This document shows positions 10,116-21,296 of a DNA stretch of 64,000 nt, in pieces. The translations under genes and the position numbers were made by a program. The notes beneath the pieces are model-generated. The model had not been told where the DNA came from. It searched no databases and saw only the letters and a list, made by a program, of their open reading frames with translations. The stretch lies in NCBI GenBank assembly GCA_937625935.1, contig OW569369.1, forward strand, positions 310,001-374,000, in the 5' to 3' direction. Position 1 is the stretch's first letter; every line of letters starts with the position of its first letter. This DNA is from Tetramitus jugosus. Lineage: Eukaryota > Heterolobosea > Eutetramitea > Acrasida > Vahlkampfiidae.

Positions 10116-13031
10116 TTATAGCATGCCATCCAAGAGTTGCAATGCCAAGTCTTCGTCCGATGCGATCTTTGGAGTTGTCTTGACTTTTTTGGTAGAAGGA
10201 CCATCAGTCCTCTTGAGCTCCTTGGAGCTTCTCATTAAATCATCAAAGGAACGCTTTGCATGCTTCTTCTTTTCTTCGATCATTTGCTGTGTCTCTGCTT
10301 GTTGTTTCCGTAGCTCCTGTTGCTTCTTTGTGTTGCTCACTGTCTTCTTGAGTTGTCGCTTAAACACTTCCTCAAATTTAGTGTCTTTGCCATCGTCATC
10401 GCTCTCAGTGTCGTCATCATGGTCAGACACTGCGGATTCATCCTCTCCAAACTCATCCAACATTTGCTTGTATGGATTATTGTCAACTTCAATTTCAACA
10501 TCTCCCTCATCGCCAAGTGCTACTCTGCTTGAAATGCTCTTATCAATTATCTCCTTATCTCTGCCAGATTCAATGTCTTCAATTGCCTTCTTCATTCTTT
10601 CCACTTCTTGCTCCTCTTCTCTTTGCTTCTTTCTCTTCTCTCTCAACAAGTTCCTCTGTGTGAGCTTATCCTCGACTTCTGCCTCTTTCAACTGATCAGA
10701 GATTGATCTGGCGTACTTGCTCTTTTGTTCAGCCAACTCTTGAGTGTTTTGTTGCTTGAGTTCTTTCACGAGCGCCTCAAATTTCGACATGGATTTCATT
10801 TCATTACTGTCCTTGTCTTTAGTGAAGAGTGTGTGCTTTGCGAACGCTTCATTCTTCAACAGCTTCTTCTTGTTAGGTCGTATGCTATACTTTAGCTCTT
10901 CTTCCTCCTCCTTTGTAAGCTCGTGATTCAATCTCTTGACTTGGAAAAAGTCTTCATCGCCATCATCGACGCCTTCGATTAACTTGTAATTATTCTGGCT
11001 GAACACTGCGGGCTTGCTACGATCAATGTAACGATCAACTTTTGACTTTCTCTTCTTTTTGTTCTTTTGTTCGTCCTCCAGAGACTCCTCGATCGACTCC
11101 AACTCTCCCTCAATGTCCAATTCATCAATATCTGAGTCACTGTCCGAATCGGAATCACTGTCAGAGTCCGAGTCGCTATCAGAATCAATGCTACTCGAAT
11201 CGGATCCGCTATCACTCTCGGTGGATTGCTTCTTGCTCTTCTTTTTGTTCTTTTGTAAATCTTGTTCAAGCAATAGAGCTTCAGCTTCATCATCATCATC
11301 TAAATCGCTGTCCAATCCGTCGAACATGGCCTCCTGAGCCTTCTTTGCCTGATCTGCCTCCTTTCCTACTAAATCCTTTGACTGCATTTGCACATTTGGT
11401 TTCTCTGCAAGACCCAGTCGTTGAGCAAACTCTTCCAATGGCAATTCCGTAACATTAAACTTGACGGCACTCAATCCCTTGCTCATATGCTTCACATATG
11501 ACTCAAAGTATTTCATAGCCAAGTATTTCAGCTTTCCATCATGAGACAGAATGGCAGACAATTGTTCCTTGATAGACACCATGTGCCTTGGATTGAGACT
11601 CATCTCCTTCACATCGTCAATCTTTGCCTTCTCCAACATGCTCAAGAATTCCTTCTCTTGTGGCATCACGAGTGACACACTTCTTCCATGAGCATTGTTT
11701 CTTGCTGTTCTACCAATTCTGTGAATGTACACAGCGGGAGAAATGGGCAGATCCAATTGGAAAACAAGATCAATGCGAGGGAAATCGAGACCACGAGCAG
11801 CAACATCTGTTGCAATCATGAGTGCAGAACGAGCGGCACAGAATGACTCGTATTGCTCACGACGAACGTTCTGACTCATACCACCAGAGAGACCAAACAC
11901 CTTGGTTCCAATGGCCATCTGACGGAGCACCTTGGTCAAGAACGAGACTTGTTTCATCGTAGAAACAAAGCAAATAATCTTGGACTTTAGATGCTTGTGC
12001 ACAAGTGAAAACAGGATATCAACCTTTTCATGCAATTGGCAATGAATGTACGTTTGAATCAACTGTTGCGGCACCACTTCTTGATCATGAACCGAAATGT
12101 ATTCCGTGTTGGATTTACTGAGACTCAAACGTGCCAAATCCTTGACCGATTTGGTCTGAGTGGCCGAGAACAGCAACGTTTGTCTTCCAGACGGCAAATT
12201 ATCAATAATGGCGTTCAACTCTCTTTCGAATCCCATCTCCAACAATCGATCTGCCTCGTCCAACACCAAAATTTGCAAATTGTTTGCACTGAAGCCTGGT
12301 GTTTGATCCATGTGCTGCAACAATCTACCCGTCGTTCCCACCAAGATATTCATTCCGACAATGACTCTAGCTTCTTCTTCAAAGTTCTTTGTGCCACCTA
12401 CAACGAGTCCTGCACTAAAATTATGATATTTTCCAATTAACCGCAACACTTCAAAGATTTGCATGCTCAATTCACGACTAGGTGACAATATGAGTGCACC
12501 CAATCCATCATAACGTGTCCATTTCCGCCTATACAACAATTCTAGCACTGGTAAAATGAATGCCAATGTTTTTCCTGATCCAGTCTTTGCTGCACCCAAC
12601 ACATCTCTCCCGCACAATGAATGCAACAATGAAACTTGTTGAATTTCAGTCATGGTGGTATAACCGGCTTTTTTAAGTGCGTATTTGGTTCGTTTTGACA
12701 TTGGTAATCCATCAAACAATGTGGATGCGGTCAATTGTTGTTGTTGTTGTTGTTGTTGATTATTTTCATCTTCACCAGCACCACCATTGTTGTTGTTGTT
12801 GTGATGATTCTTGTGCTTCATTGAATTTTTACTAAATGGATTGACACCTCTGGAAGGCATCATTTGTTTGATTTGTTCCTCTAGTTGCTCCACCTCTCGT
12901 ATCATTTTCGTGTCCAGTTTTTGGGTGGGCATTGGTTGATTGTTTTGTTCAATGTTGTGAAGCTTTTGAGCCTTTTCATAGTCCTTGTGACGTGTTTGTC
13001 TCTTTCGTTGTCGTTGTTTGTTGTTTCCCAT
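10116..13031 (-). CDS. DDX10: DEAD-box RNA helicase, DBP4/DDX10 type (ribosome biogenesis)
   Basis: This is a 971-aa single-exon gene. A basic N-terminus (KQRQRKRQTRHK) and Asn/Gln runs precede the Q-motif region. The helicase core has AAKTGSGKT (Walker A), PSRELSMQ, GTTGRLLQH, VLDEADRLLEMGF (DEAD), LLFSATQT (SAT), TDVAARGLDFP and HRIGRTAR. The C-terminal half is long and charged, with a Ser-Asp dipeptide run (plus-strand 11130-11215), Lys/Glu coiled-coil stretches and a basic tail. Core wording (MTEIQQ, GRDVLGAAKTGSGKTLAF, YEsFCAARSALMIATDVAARG-like) and the long acidic/basic extension match Dbp4/DDX10, a nucleolar helicase of the small-subunit processome that releases U14 snoRNA. That role is family knowledge. 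DDX18/HAS1 is the main alternative but lacks this tail. Confidence 0.85.
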   Translation of the reverse strand: MGNNKQRQRKRQTRHKDYEKAQKLHNIEQNNQPMPTQKLDTKMIREVEQLEEQIKQMMPSRGVNPFSKNSMKHKNHHNNNNNGGAGEDENNQQQQQQQQLTASTLFDGLPMSKRTKYALKKAGYTTMTEIQQVSLLHSLCGRDVLGAAKTGSGKTLAFILPVLELLYRRKWTRYDGLGALILSPSRELSMQIFEVLRLIGKYHNFSAGLVVGGTKNFEEEARVIVGMNILVGTTGRLLQHMDQTPGFSANNLQILVLDEADRLLEMGFERELNAIIDNLPSGRQTLLFSATQTKSVKDLARLSLSKSNTEYISVHDQEVVPQQLIQTYIHCQLHEKVDILFSLVHKHLKSKIICFVSTMKQVSFLTKVLRQMAIGTKVFGLSGGMSQNVRREQYESFCAARSALMIATDVAARGLDFPRIDLVFQLDLPISPAVYIHRIGRTARNNAHGRSVSLVMPQEKEFLSMLEKAKIDDVKEMSLNPRHMVSIKEQLSAILSHDGKLKYLAMKYFESYVKHMSKGLSAVKFNVTELPLEEFAQRLGLAEKPNVQMQSKDLVGKEADQAKKAQEAMFDGLDSDLDDDDEAEALLLEQDLQKNKKKSKKQSTESDSGSDSSSIDSDSDSDSDSDSDSDSDSDIDELDIEGELESIEESLEDEQKNKKKRKSKVDRYIDRSKPAVFSQNNYKLIEGVDDGDEDFFQVKRLNHELTKEEEEELKYSIRPNKKKLLKNEAFAKHTLFTKDKDSNEMKSMSKFEALVKELKQQNTQELAEQKSKYARSISDQLKEAEVEDKLTQRNLLREKRKKQREEEQEVERMKKAIEDIESGRDKEIIDKSISSRVALGDEGDVEIEVDNNPYKQMLDEFGEDESAVSDHDDDTESDDDGKDTKFEEVFKRQLKKTVSNTKKQQELRKQQAETQQMIEEKKKHAKRSFDDLMRSSKELKRTDGPSTKKVKTTPKIASDEDLALQLLDGML

Positions 13032-13218
13032 TGTTGTTGTTGATTATGTATAGATAAATGTATTGACTGTTGGCAACGTTGTGTTGAAAATTTGTTGTTG
13101 TGAAAAATTGGGAGTTCAGCAAAATGGAGGAAGGTTCAATTTTATAGGCGGGGAAACGACGAAAGAAGACTCAGTCGCGAGTGGATTTTGGTTGTCTGCA
13201 CGTAATTTTTTTATACAC

Positions 13219-15747
13219 TTATACTTTAATTTGGGCCTTGATGTTTCCATACACTTCATTATCAATGGCAACACCTTCTGCTTCCTCAGGTCGAGCAAAG
13301 TAGATACCAAATCCACAGTTTTCATAGATTTGGTTATCATAAATCTTACACGTGACATCTTTGGAGTTAACTGAGACACCATCCCACTGATTCTGACAAA
13401 TCTCATTATTATCAATGGCAACTCTTCCTTTGGTGTTGATATAAAGACCATTGTAAGAATTGAGGAATACCTGACTCTGACGAATAGTCATATCACTATC
13501 ACCAACTACGTTGATTCCGTCCCATCCATTTTCAGTGATGATATCATTCTCAAACAGACCACTCGATGTGCCCTTGAGCCATATACCATGTAGTTTACAG
13601 TCTGACACCTGACAGTTTGTCAATGTGATCTGACACTCTTGTTGACACTCGATTCCACAACCGGATTCAGAAGAAATTTCACAGTGTTCCATGATGACGT
13701 TGCCTTGTTTGACCAACACGCCACACATTTCCTTCTCTCCAGTCTGCTTGATTGTCACATTGGATATCTTACAGGCAGCAGCAGCCTCCATCATCAATGG
13801 TGTACTCTTGGACTGGATAGTCACATGACCACTTCCCTCAAGAATCAGAGATTTCTTGATAATGACCTGCTCGGTGTAGACACCATGCTTGATCAAAATA
13901 CGATCCAAGTCCTTTGCTTTCACCACAGCTTCTTGGATTGTCTTGAATTGTTCGTTTCCGGATGATGATTTGTTGGATTTGGCATTACAGTTAACTTCAA
14001 GGGTATTAGAACCGAACAAGAGCGCAGCCTTTCTTAACACAATTGCCCATTCACTGGCTTCTTGTTCGTGCTCTGCATACAAGTACCAAGTTCTTTCTGA
14101 AGTGTAAATCTGGATAACATTTTCCTTTTCGACTATTGATTGAGCTTCTCTTGGAGTCAATAGACGAATCATCTGACCAGCCAGTTTGACACGACCCTTT
14201 GGCTCCTTGTCACTAGGATCTTTGAAGTAGTAGAGATAAGTTCCCTTCAATACACAGAATCTAGTCTTCCAACTCTTGTAAGAACCACCTTGCTTCGTCA
14301 AATAGCCACTCTTTGTGTAAGAGTTAGCCACAGTAATCTTTGATATCTCCTTCAATACTTCGATCCAACAATCGCACTCATCATCACACTGAGCACCGAG
14401 ATAAATTGTGCTCGTGTGTTCAATCTTGAATGTAAATGGCCTTCTGGTTTCATTGTTTGCTTTGGTCACCATTTTACCGACAATGTTCACCTTTCCTAGA
14501 ACGTCCTTGGCCTCCTCATCCTGGAAGAAATACAAGTGAGTATTACTCACGACAAAGTACTCCAACTTCCAAATATAGGTCCTGCTGTCCTTGGGTACTC
14601 TTCTATATAGCCATCCTTTCATCAATGCATTGTTTGTTGCCCATGAATTTGTCACATCATCCACCTCATTGTGCAAAACACCTTCCCAGATTGGAGAATC
14701 TTCATCTGTTGCCCTAAATCGTATCACATCCTTGCTAAGCATTTGTGCTGATAATTGAGCAAAAAAGTTGGATGGATCCGCTCCTGTCTCAGTGGCTTTC
14801 TTGACTCCTAAGGATTTTCGAATTGACAATCGCGGCGTTTTCATTGACAATCTCGCTGTTTGTGGTGGACTATCTTCTGTATTACTAGATGAAGAGCCTC
14901 CTGAACTATCATACAACTTGGCGAGTTCAATGACATAATCCGAATCTCGAATCAACTCCTTGCCTTCACACTCCTCGGGCAACACTCTTTTCACAACAGC
15001 TCCCTTGAGATCGAACTCTCTGCTCGGCTTCACTGAATCCTCACTGTCAAACACATAAAAGTAGCCATTGAAGATGGCACAGTACTTTTCGGACCACGAT
15101 GAAGCGCCTTCGATCAACTCTACAAATCCCTGTAATCTGGCACTAGACAACACTTCCTTTGTCAAGCAAAAGTTTGCTGTTGCCTGCAAGTGAGAAATCC
15201 ATTCCTGACACAGAGCTTCACTGTCACATGTACAATACAATGTTCTATCACGAGTCAGAATCTTGAAGGAGAACTCTCTACCAGTCTCCTCATCCGCACG
15301 TATCACTCCACTCGCCTTCTCCAATCTCACAGCACCCAAAGACTCTGATTTCTCCTCATCGGGGAAATAATAAATATTACGGTTGACAACGACAAAGAAA
15401 CGACGCTTCCATGACTTGTAACTGCCACCACGCTTGATCATCCATCCGGATTTTGATCCTCGAAGCTTCACATCACATGCAAGCATGGATTCCTTGTCTG
15501 TTTTGAGGTACATTGTCGGAGCAATTGTCTCAACACCAGATGCCAATGACTCCACGGCCTTCAACGCAGCACTATCATCGAATTCATCATCTCTCTCCAT
15601 ATCATATATATTTTCATTGTTATTGTCACCGTTACTGGGCGTGCTGGCACTGTTACTACCAGAGCTGTTTTTGTCACTGCTGCTGACGGGAGTGTTGGTG
15701 GATTTTTTAAGTCCTAGTTTTTGTAGGAATACGTTCTTTCCCAACAT
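13219..15747 (-). CDS. Multi-PH-domain protein with C-terminal parallel beta-helix
   Basis: The protein is 842 aa with no introns. Three clear pleckstrin-homology domains share W(K/R)xRFF/YFVV cores and a terminal Trp helix. They lie at about residues 78-190 (SGWMIKRGGSYKSWKRRFF ... EWISHL), 375-475 (KGWLYRRVPKD ... CWIEVL) and 480-580 (SGYLTKQGGSYKSWKTRFC ... EWAIVL). A further PH-like unit (LQGFVELIEGASSWSEKYC) fills 205-370 with a Ser-rich insertion. The last 240 residues are repeating beta-strand turns (ILEGSGHVTIQSKS, NVIMEHCEISSESGCGIECQ, GLFENDIITENGWDGINVVG, etc.), the signature of a right-handed parallel beta-helix as in NosD/FBXO11-type folds. Phosphoinositide or acidic-membrane recruitment is plausible; whether the helix binds a sugar or a protein is unknown. 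It is divergent from the next gene over 220 bp. Confidence 0.8.
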   Translation of the reverse strand: MLGKNVFLQKLGLKKSTNTPVSSSDKNSSGSNSASTPSNGDNNNENIYDMERDDEFDDSAALKAVESLASGVETIAPTMYLKTDKESMLACDVKLRGSKSGWMIKRGGSYKSWKRRFFVVVNRNIYYFPDEEKSESLGAVRLEKASGVIRADEETGREFSFKILTRDRTLYCTCDSEALCQEWISHLQATANFCLTKEVLSSARLQGFVELIEGASSWSEKYCAIFNGYFYVFDSEDSVKPSREFDLKGAVVKRVLPEECEGKELIRDSDYVIELAKLYDSSGGSSSSNTEDSPPQTARLSMKTPRLSIRKSLGVKKATETGADPSNFFAQLSAQMLSKDVIRFRATDEDSPIWEGVLHNEVDDVTNSWATNNALMKGWLYRRVPKDSRTYIWKLEYFVVSNTHLYFFQDEEAKDVLGKVNIVGKMVTKANNETRRPFTFKIEHTSTIYLGAQCDDECDCWIEVLKEISKITVANSYTKSGYLTKQGGSYKSWKTRFCVLKGTYLYYFKDPSDKEPKGRVKLAGQMIRLLTPREAQSIVEKENVIQIYTSERTWYLYAEHEQEASEWAIVLRKAALLFGSNTLEVNCNAKSNKSSSGNEQFKTIQEAVVKAKDLDRILIKHGVYTEQVIIKKSLILEGSGHVTIQSKSTPLMMEAAAACKISNVTIKQTGEKEMCGVLVKQGNVIMEHCEISSESGCGIECQQECQITLTNCQVSDCKLHGIWLKGTSSGLFENDIITENGWDGINVVGDSDMTIRQSQVFLNSYNGLYINTKGRVAIDNNEICQNQWDGVSVNSKDVTCKIYDNQIYENCGFGIYFARPEEAEGVAIDNEVYGNIKAQIKV

Positions 15748-15967
15748 TCTATTCTTTTTTCGAAGAAAAAACTACAAAGGATTGACAGTGTTTGTTGTTT
15801 TTGTTTTTTTGAGTGTTGGCGCTCTTCAAAACCCTTCACCGTGTCAAATGTCACCTGTGAATCATTCTCCGATTCATACCAAAAAATACATTTTTCTCCG
15901 ATCTCAGCAAACAAAGATCATAATTTTTTTAAATCAACTTCACAATTTTGCGAATCAATCATCACCA

Positions 15968-18900
15968 ATGCTGAACGAGAATATCAATCAGGGTGAGAGT
16001 GATTCCATCCTCCAATCACCAGATACCAATTTTCATCATCAGGAGGTTGATCTGCAACAACCAACTGACGATATCATTGATCTCACTTCACAAAAAGCGG
16101 TTCAACAAGACACAACAACAAACTCACTTGATGCAACTTTTGTCCATCAACAGCATGGAATCCATGAATCCCAAATCACACATCGATCCATTCAGTCAAC
16201 AACACCACCCACTGCACTGACATCAATGATTCACACTGGTGGTGTTGGCGGTGTAGCAAGACCATTGAAGCAATCATCTTCACTGTTGAGAGACATGGGC
16301 ATGCGTGTGACAAGTACGATGGATATGACATTGAACGCTACCATGACCGATCGTGAAAAACAAATGTTTCGCATCAAAAATCAAGTTTCATTTTTTGCTC
16401 ATGAGGGAGCTCATTTTTTGTACAATACGAGAATTATTCTCGTGTTGTTGGCATGTATCATACCATTCTTGTCATTGACTGGTAAATAGTAAGTATACAA
16501 GATGATTTTGATATTCATCAAAAATTAGTTTGAAGCTAATAATTTTTGTTTTTTGTTTAACAAAAAATTATAAAGCTCGTTGGCTCTGTTGGCAACTGGA
16601 TTCAAGGTTGTTTATGTGTTGGACTTTTTGGAACAAAAGACGTATTCGTTCTATGCGTTTTGGTCAACTTTGGCCATCTTTTGGTTCTCTGTCTACATTT
16701 CCAGTATTGGCCTATTGTTGTAAGTGTGTTTTTTTTTGAGTTTTTTGTCATTTGGTTTTTCATTCACGTGAGCTAATGTTTTCTGGATATTGGACATTGC
16801 TAGTATATCACCGTTCAATGTGTTTGTGTTGTTCCAGGGATCCATGTTTGTGATGACAATTGGCATTTGGGGATCTCTCAACTTTCAATTCTTGAGATCC
16901 AAGGCTCCAGAGGTCACACTGCTAGCAGAACGATATTTATTTGCCTCTATTCCATTCGTTTCTCTCCCACTTATTTTGTCATTGATTGTTGGATTGAACG
17001 GTGTGAAGAACTCACCATTTTATTTGAGCGTTGTCATGTGCTGTATGATTCACATGTTCCTCAGCCCATTGAAGAGCTCATTTAAGGAGGAGTCAAAGAT
17101 TGTTTCCTCTAAGAGCATGAAGGACGCCTTACTTCTTATCCAGCGACCAATTGAGTGCCAGATTTATTGCGCTTTGACTCTAGTACTGCCATCCATGGTT
17201 TACATTGCTATCCATCATCGCATTCTAGCACTATCCATGGGTCATTTTGTTAACCTAGCTATTTTGATCGCTGTTCCTTTGTTATTTTTCTGCTCGAGAC
17301 CTCAGAGATACTTGTGGTGGTATTGGAACAGAAGTGATAGTAATGGCACGACAAACTTCTTGCTGCGATTAGTGGTTGCGAGCTTGAGTTTAATATTAAT
17401 AATTATTTGGCTCGAATATCGTGTTATTTTCAGAAGATATCCCTATTTGCTGGCCATACCTGCCCCATACAATTTTATGGTGATTACTATTGCGCTATAT
17501 TCGATGATTTCAGTTGTTTTGTTTTCTCTCGCAGGAATTGTGAATTGGGCTACAAAATTGATGAGTGTGTGCATATGTACTTTCTCTGCCGCGTGCTTGT
17601 CATTTGTACTCGGCCTGCCACTTTGGATGTCCCCTGTTCCTGCTGCAGCAGCCTACTTTGGAAGCGCATTCTTCTTCTCAAGATCATGGGAGCAGTATAT
17701 CGCATTTGGAATTACCTCAGCAGTGAGTCTGATCCTATGGCTTGCTACTTCATTCTGGTTTGTCGAGTATGTTAATCGAAAACTTTTTAGCCTTTCATTT
17801 CTACTATATCTGATGACACATAACTAACATGCTCATGCAAATAATTTACTTTTCGATAGTTATGAGTTCGAATTATCATTCTTGCCAATTGAATGGTCAA
17901 TGCGTGTGAGCCATTGCACCGTTTTGATTGTAATGTTCGTTGTATTATGTGTCTTTGTGTTCCCAGCATGTGTCAAGAACACTTCGAAACCTTTGACTTT
18001 CTATTTGGTCGTGGCTCAAGCACTGGTTTTAACTTTTTTGGAACAAATGCTCTATGAACAAGGCGAGGGATTCTACTCCACACTCCTGGTTGTTATGACA
18101 TCTGCTGTTGGTTGTCTTCTATCGCTTCGTCTGTACGAATGTGATCGCTTAGAATTACAAGCAGCCTCAGTATTGCTCGCAAGTAAGTTCACGTATGATT
18201 TCTCACTGTGCAGTTCAAAACTAACTCTCTCTTCTTTAGTTTATGTTTCCAAAATTTCTGTTCTGTTCTCGGGATCTGTTCGCATGGCATTTGGATGTTC
18301 ATTCATAACATCCATCGCGCTGGCGCACATGTACCTGGTGTCGAGATCGGGCGAACGATTGAGCCATTCTATTTGTTGGTCATACTTTGTTGGATCTGGT
18401 GCGACACTGTTTATTACTCGACACTATGTCCTAAAGTTGGTACTGCAAGCATTCATTGACGTTCGATTCTATGATATTACCGAGAGTCACTTGATTGGAG
18501 CAACTTTGTTTACTTGGGGTATTGCTCTGTTGCCATTGTCAGTGAACTACATGAAGAATGTGCCAATTGTTCAACGAGCAAATATTCTTGTCTCTGTATT
18601 GGGAGCTGTATGGGGATTGTGGCAGCCCTCTATCGAAGGACTATTGGCTGAAGATTTCTCTAATATGACCGACTTTGCTTCCCTGTCACTCTGGGTTCTC
18701 ATTGCAATTACAGTTGTGTTCGTACTCTTAATGGTATTGAATATTGGATCGGTGAACAGATTCGCACCATTCAGAATTATCGCACTTGTTTGTATATCAC
18801 TGAGCATTGCAATCAGTTTTAGTGCAACATATTTGAATCATTCATCCATCATTGCATCCATTCTTCTTTGCTTGAGCGCAGTGTTTGGTGCTGCGACTGA

Positions 18901-19777
18901 TTTCGCATCTGGAACTCGAATTGCAGGCTCCTATGTCACAGTTTTCGTTGCCTATGGATTGCATTTGTTGTGCATGCCATTTATTTACTTGTTGGTCGAT
19001 AGTGTTCAAGTTGAATCAGGCACAAGTGCTCAAGATGTTGTCAGAACAGCAAGAATTGCATTGCTTGCTCTGTACGCTGTCATCAGTATTCTGTTGTCCA
19101 TCTCCATACGATTCAAGATTCGATTTTTGGAAGATTACAAGAACAATGACGAGAGTGGAGTGCGTGATATTGGACTTGTTGGCAACTTCTGCACCATTGT
19201 CGGCTATATTTTATCCATTGCACTGACTACATGGCTCGGTCCAGAGAATATCTACACTGTGTATATTGCCCTATCAGGTATATTCTTGCTATTGAACAAG
19301 GACAATATTTTACCTAGTGCTTACAACATCGAATGGACTGAGAGTCACAGGTACACATTGACTTTGGTTGTCATGCAGATAACGATGTTTACGTTGTTTA
19401 TTCTCGACACAGTGTCTCTGTTCACAGACTTCCACGTGGTCATTGTGAAGAACTACTCAGGTGGAGAGAACGCGAAGAAGGACATGCCGATTCGCTCACT
19501 TTTGCTCAAGGCCTTTGTTCACATTTTCCTGTTCTTGATCTCTGTGCCAGCTCATGTACTGAACACAAAGTTCCTGCTCACATTGAAGCGACCTAATCTC
19601 AAGCTGTGTCTCACGCTATGTCTACCGCTGAGCTTGTTCACATGTTTGATTACCAATCCTTACGAATTCTCGAGCTTGTACTTTTGGGGAGGAAGCGCAA
19701 TCGCTGGTCTATTGCTTCAAGCATTTGTCGCCACACAATTTGTTCGACTGGACACATTGACCGGACTTTTGCAATAA
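15968..19777 (+). CDS. Very large multi-pass membrane protein, unknown family, five exons
   Basis: Proposed exons: 15968-16488, 16576-16719, 16804-17766, 17860-18182, 18240-19777 (1162 aa); all phases agree. The first 150 residues are soluble, Gln/Thr/Ser-rich. After ILVLLACIIPFLSLTG the protein is almost wholly hydrophobic, with about two dozen membrane spans separated by short loops. It carries no catalytic motif I recognise. Splice signals are GTAAGTAT, GTAAGTGT, GTATGTTA and GTAAGTTC; introns 3 and 4 contain CTAAC. The first acceptor (AAAG at 16575) is weak, so that junction is less certain. The 57-base intron at 18183-18239 has no stop and keeps frame, so an unspliced form would simply add 19 residues. 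A transporter or scaffold of a lineage-specific family is possible, but no function is claimed. Confidence 0.7.
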
Positions 19778-19886
19778 GCAGCAGGAAGTGCACTGCTTCG
19801 AAGAACTGAAATCTTCAAGCAGTCAGTTAACAAAAACACATTTAAACAACAATCACTCAATCGAGCTAGGATTCAAAGTTTTTTTT

Positions 19887-20108
19887 TTAATTATAGTACA
19901 ATTCCAAGCTCATTCCATCATGTATCTCATAATCCTCCAGCGTCAGATGATCTTTGAAGATGTTGTGCCATTTTTGAATGCGAAGTTTTTCGGGCCGAAT
20001 TCCAGCAACTGCACCGACAAACAATTTTAAATCGCCGATCGTGTCATCTTCGTTGCACTTGACTCGAATCTTCTTTCCAAGACGATCGTTCAACACAATC
20101 TCAATCAT
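19887..20108 (-). CDS. UBL5: Ubiquitin-like splicing modifier Hub1/UBL5
   Basis: The protein is exactly 73 aa, the usual Hub1/UBL5 length. It opens with [18 protein letters not shown] and ends [20 protein letters not shown] then LYYN, with the family's double-Tyr end in place of the ubiquitin Gly-Gly. Hub1 binds spliceosomal proteins such as Snu66 non-covalently and affects splice-site use. ATG 20108 is preferred over an in-frame ATG 90 bases upstream because it matches the family start. It shares a 219-bp divergent spacer with the P0 gene. Together with SmD3 in this window it fits a genome that splices short introns. Confidence 0.9.
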   Translation of the reverse strand: MIEIVLNDRLGKKIRVKCNEDDTIGDLKLFVGAVAGIRPEKLRIQKWHNIFKDHLTLEDYEIHDGMSLELYYN

Positions 20109-20327
20109 TCGCTCTTGTTTCTTGTTGTTTTTAGCTAGACGGAGAAACAATGGTGTTGTTCCCGACTTTGAAACCTCTGTTCTGATATTGAGGTTCAATG
20201 AATTAAATGAATGTGTTTGGACAACCAGGGCAAAAAGTAAAAATTTTCAACCGATCTCACTGGGCTGGAAAACAACAAAAGCATTCTATATAGTACTGTA
20301 CTCTCTAGAGATTAAAACGTCATAAAA

Positions 20328-21296
20328 ATGTCTGAAAAGGAAAAGCGTATGCAAAAGAAGAACCAATTCATTGACCAATTCATTGGTTATTTGGAAGAAT
20401 ACAAGAAGGTCATCATCGTCCATGCTGACAACGTCGGTTCCAACCAATTTGCTGAAATCAGAAAGCAATTGAGAGGTCTTGCTATTGTTCAAATGGGTAA
20501 GAATACCTTGTTGAAGAAGGCCATCAGAAAGTATCTTGAAGATAAGGAAGGCAAGTACAACAACAAGGCTAACGCCGAAAAGGTCTTCCCATTGATCGAC
20601 CAAATCAAGGGCAACGTTGGTTTGATCTTCACCAATGACGACTTGACCAAGGTCAGAGACGTCATTGAGGCCAACAAGATTGGTGCACCAGCCAGACAAG
20701 GAGCTATCTCCCCTGTCCAAGTTACCGTCCCTGCTGGTAACACTGGTTTGGAACCAACCAAGACTGCTTTCTTCCAAGCTTTGAACATCACCACCAAGAT
20801 TACCAGAGGTACCGTCGAAATTATCTCTCCTCACTTGTTGTTGAAGGTTGGTGACAAGGTCGGTAACTCCGAAGCTACCTTGTTGCAAATGTTGAACATT
20901 AAGCCTTTCGCTTATGGTTTGAAGATTGTCACCATCTTTGACGAAGGTGCTTTCTACTCTCCATCTGTCTTGGACTTGACCGACGAGATCATGAGCGCCA
21001 AGTGGAGCGAAGCTGTTGCTTCATTGGCTGCCTTCTCTTTGGCTGTTGGTGTCCCAACCGAGGCTTCCGTCCCTCACATCATTGCCAACTCTTTCAAGGA
21101 CTTGTTGGCTGTTTCTGCCGAAACTGGTTACTCATTCAAGGAGGCTGAGGAGACTCTAGAATTCTTGAAGGATCCATCCAAGTTCGCTTCTGCTGCTCCA
21201 GCTGCAACCTCTGCTGCCCCAGTTGAGGCAAAGAAGGCTGAGCCAGAGTCTGAATCTGAAGAAGAAGACGATGATGCATTCGGTGGCTTGTTCTAA
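20328..21296 (+). CDS. RPLP0: 60S acidic ribosomal protein P0 (uL10)
   Basis: The 322-aa protein matches uL10/P0. The N-terminal rRNA-binding domain (QFIGYLEEYKKVIIVHADNV, GKNTLLKKAIRKYL) is followed by the P0-specific insertion (VTVPAGNTGLEPTKTAFFQA). Then come the helices that bind P1/P2 dimers, an Ala-rich hinge and the acidic end EEEDDDAFGGLF (family consensus SDDDMGFGLF), which recruits elongation factors to the GTPase centre. Codon use is strikingly narrow (AAG, GTC/GTT, ACC, GGT, TTG), unlike the neighbours, as expected for a highly expressed gene. No intron. Confidence 0.95.
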   Translation: MSEKEKRMQKKNQFIDQFIGYLEEYKKVIIVHADNVGSNQFAEIRKQLRGLAIVQMGKNTLLKKAIRKYLEDKEGKYNNKANAEKVFPLIDQIKGNVGLIFTNDDLTKVRDVIEANKIGAPARQGAISPVQVTVPAGNTGLEPTKTAFFQALNITTKITRGTVEIISPHLLLKVGDKVGNSEATLLQMLNIKPFAYGLKIVTIFDEGAFYSPSVLDLTDEIMSAKWSEAVASLAAFSLAVGVPTEASVPHIIANSFKDLLAVSAETGYSFKEAEETLEFLKDPSKFASAAPAATSAAPVEAKKAEPESESEEEDDDAFGGLF

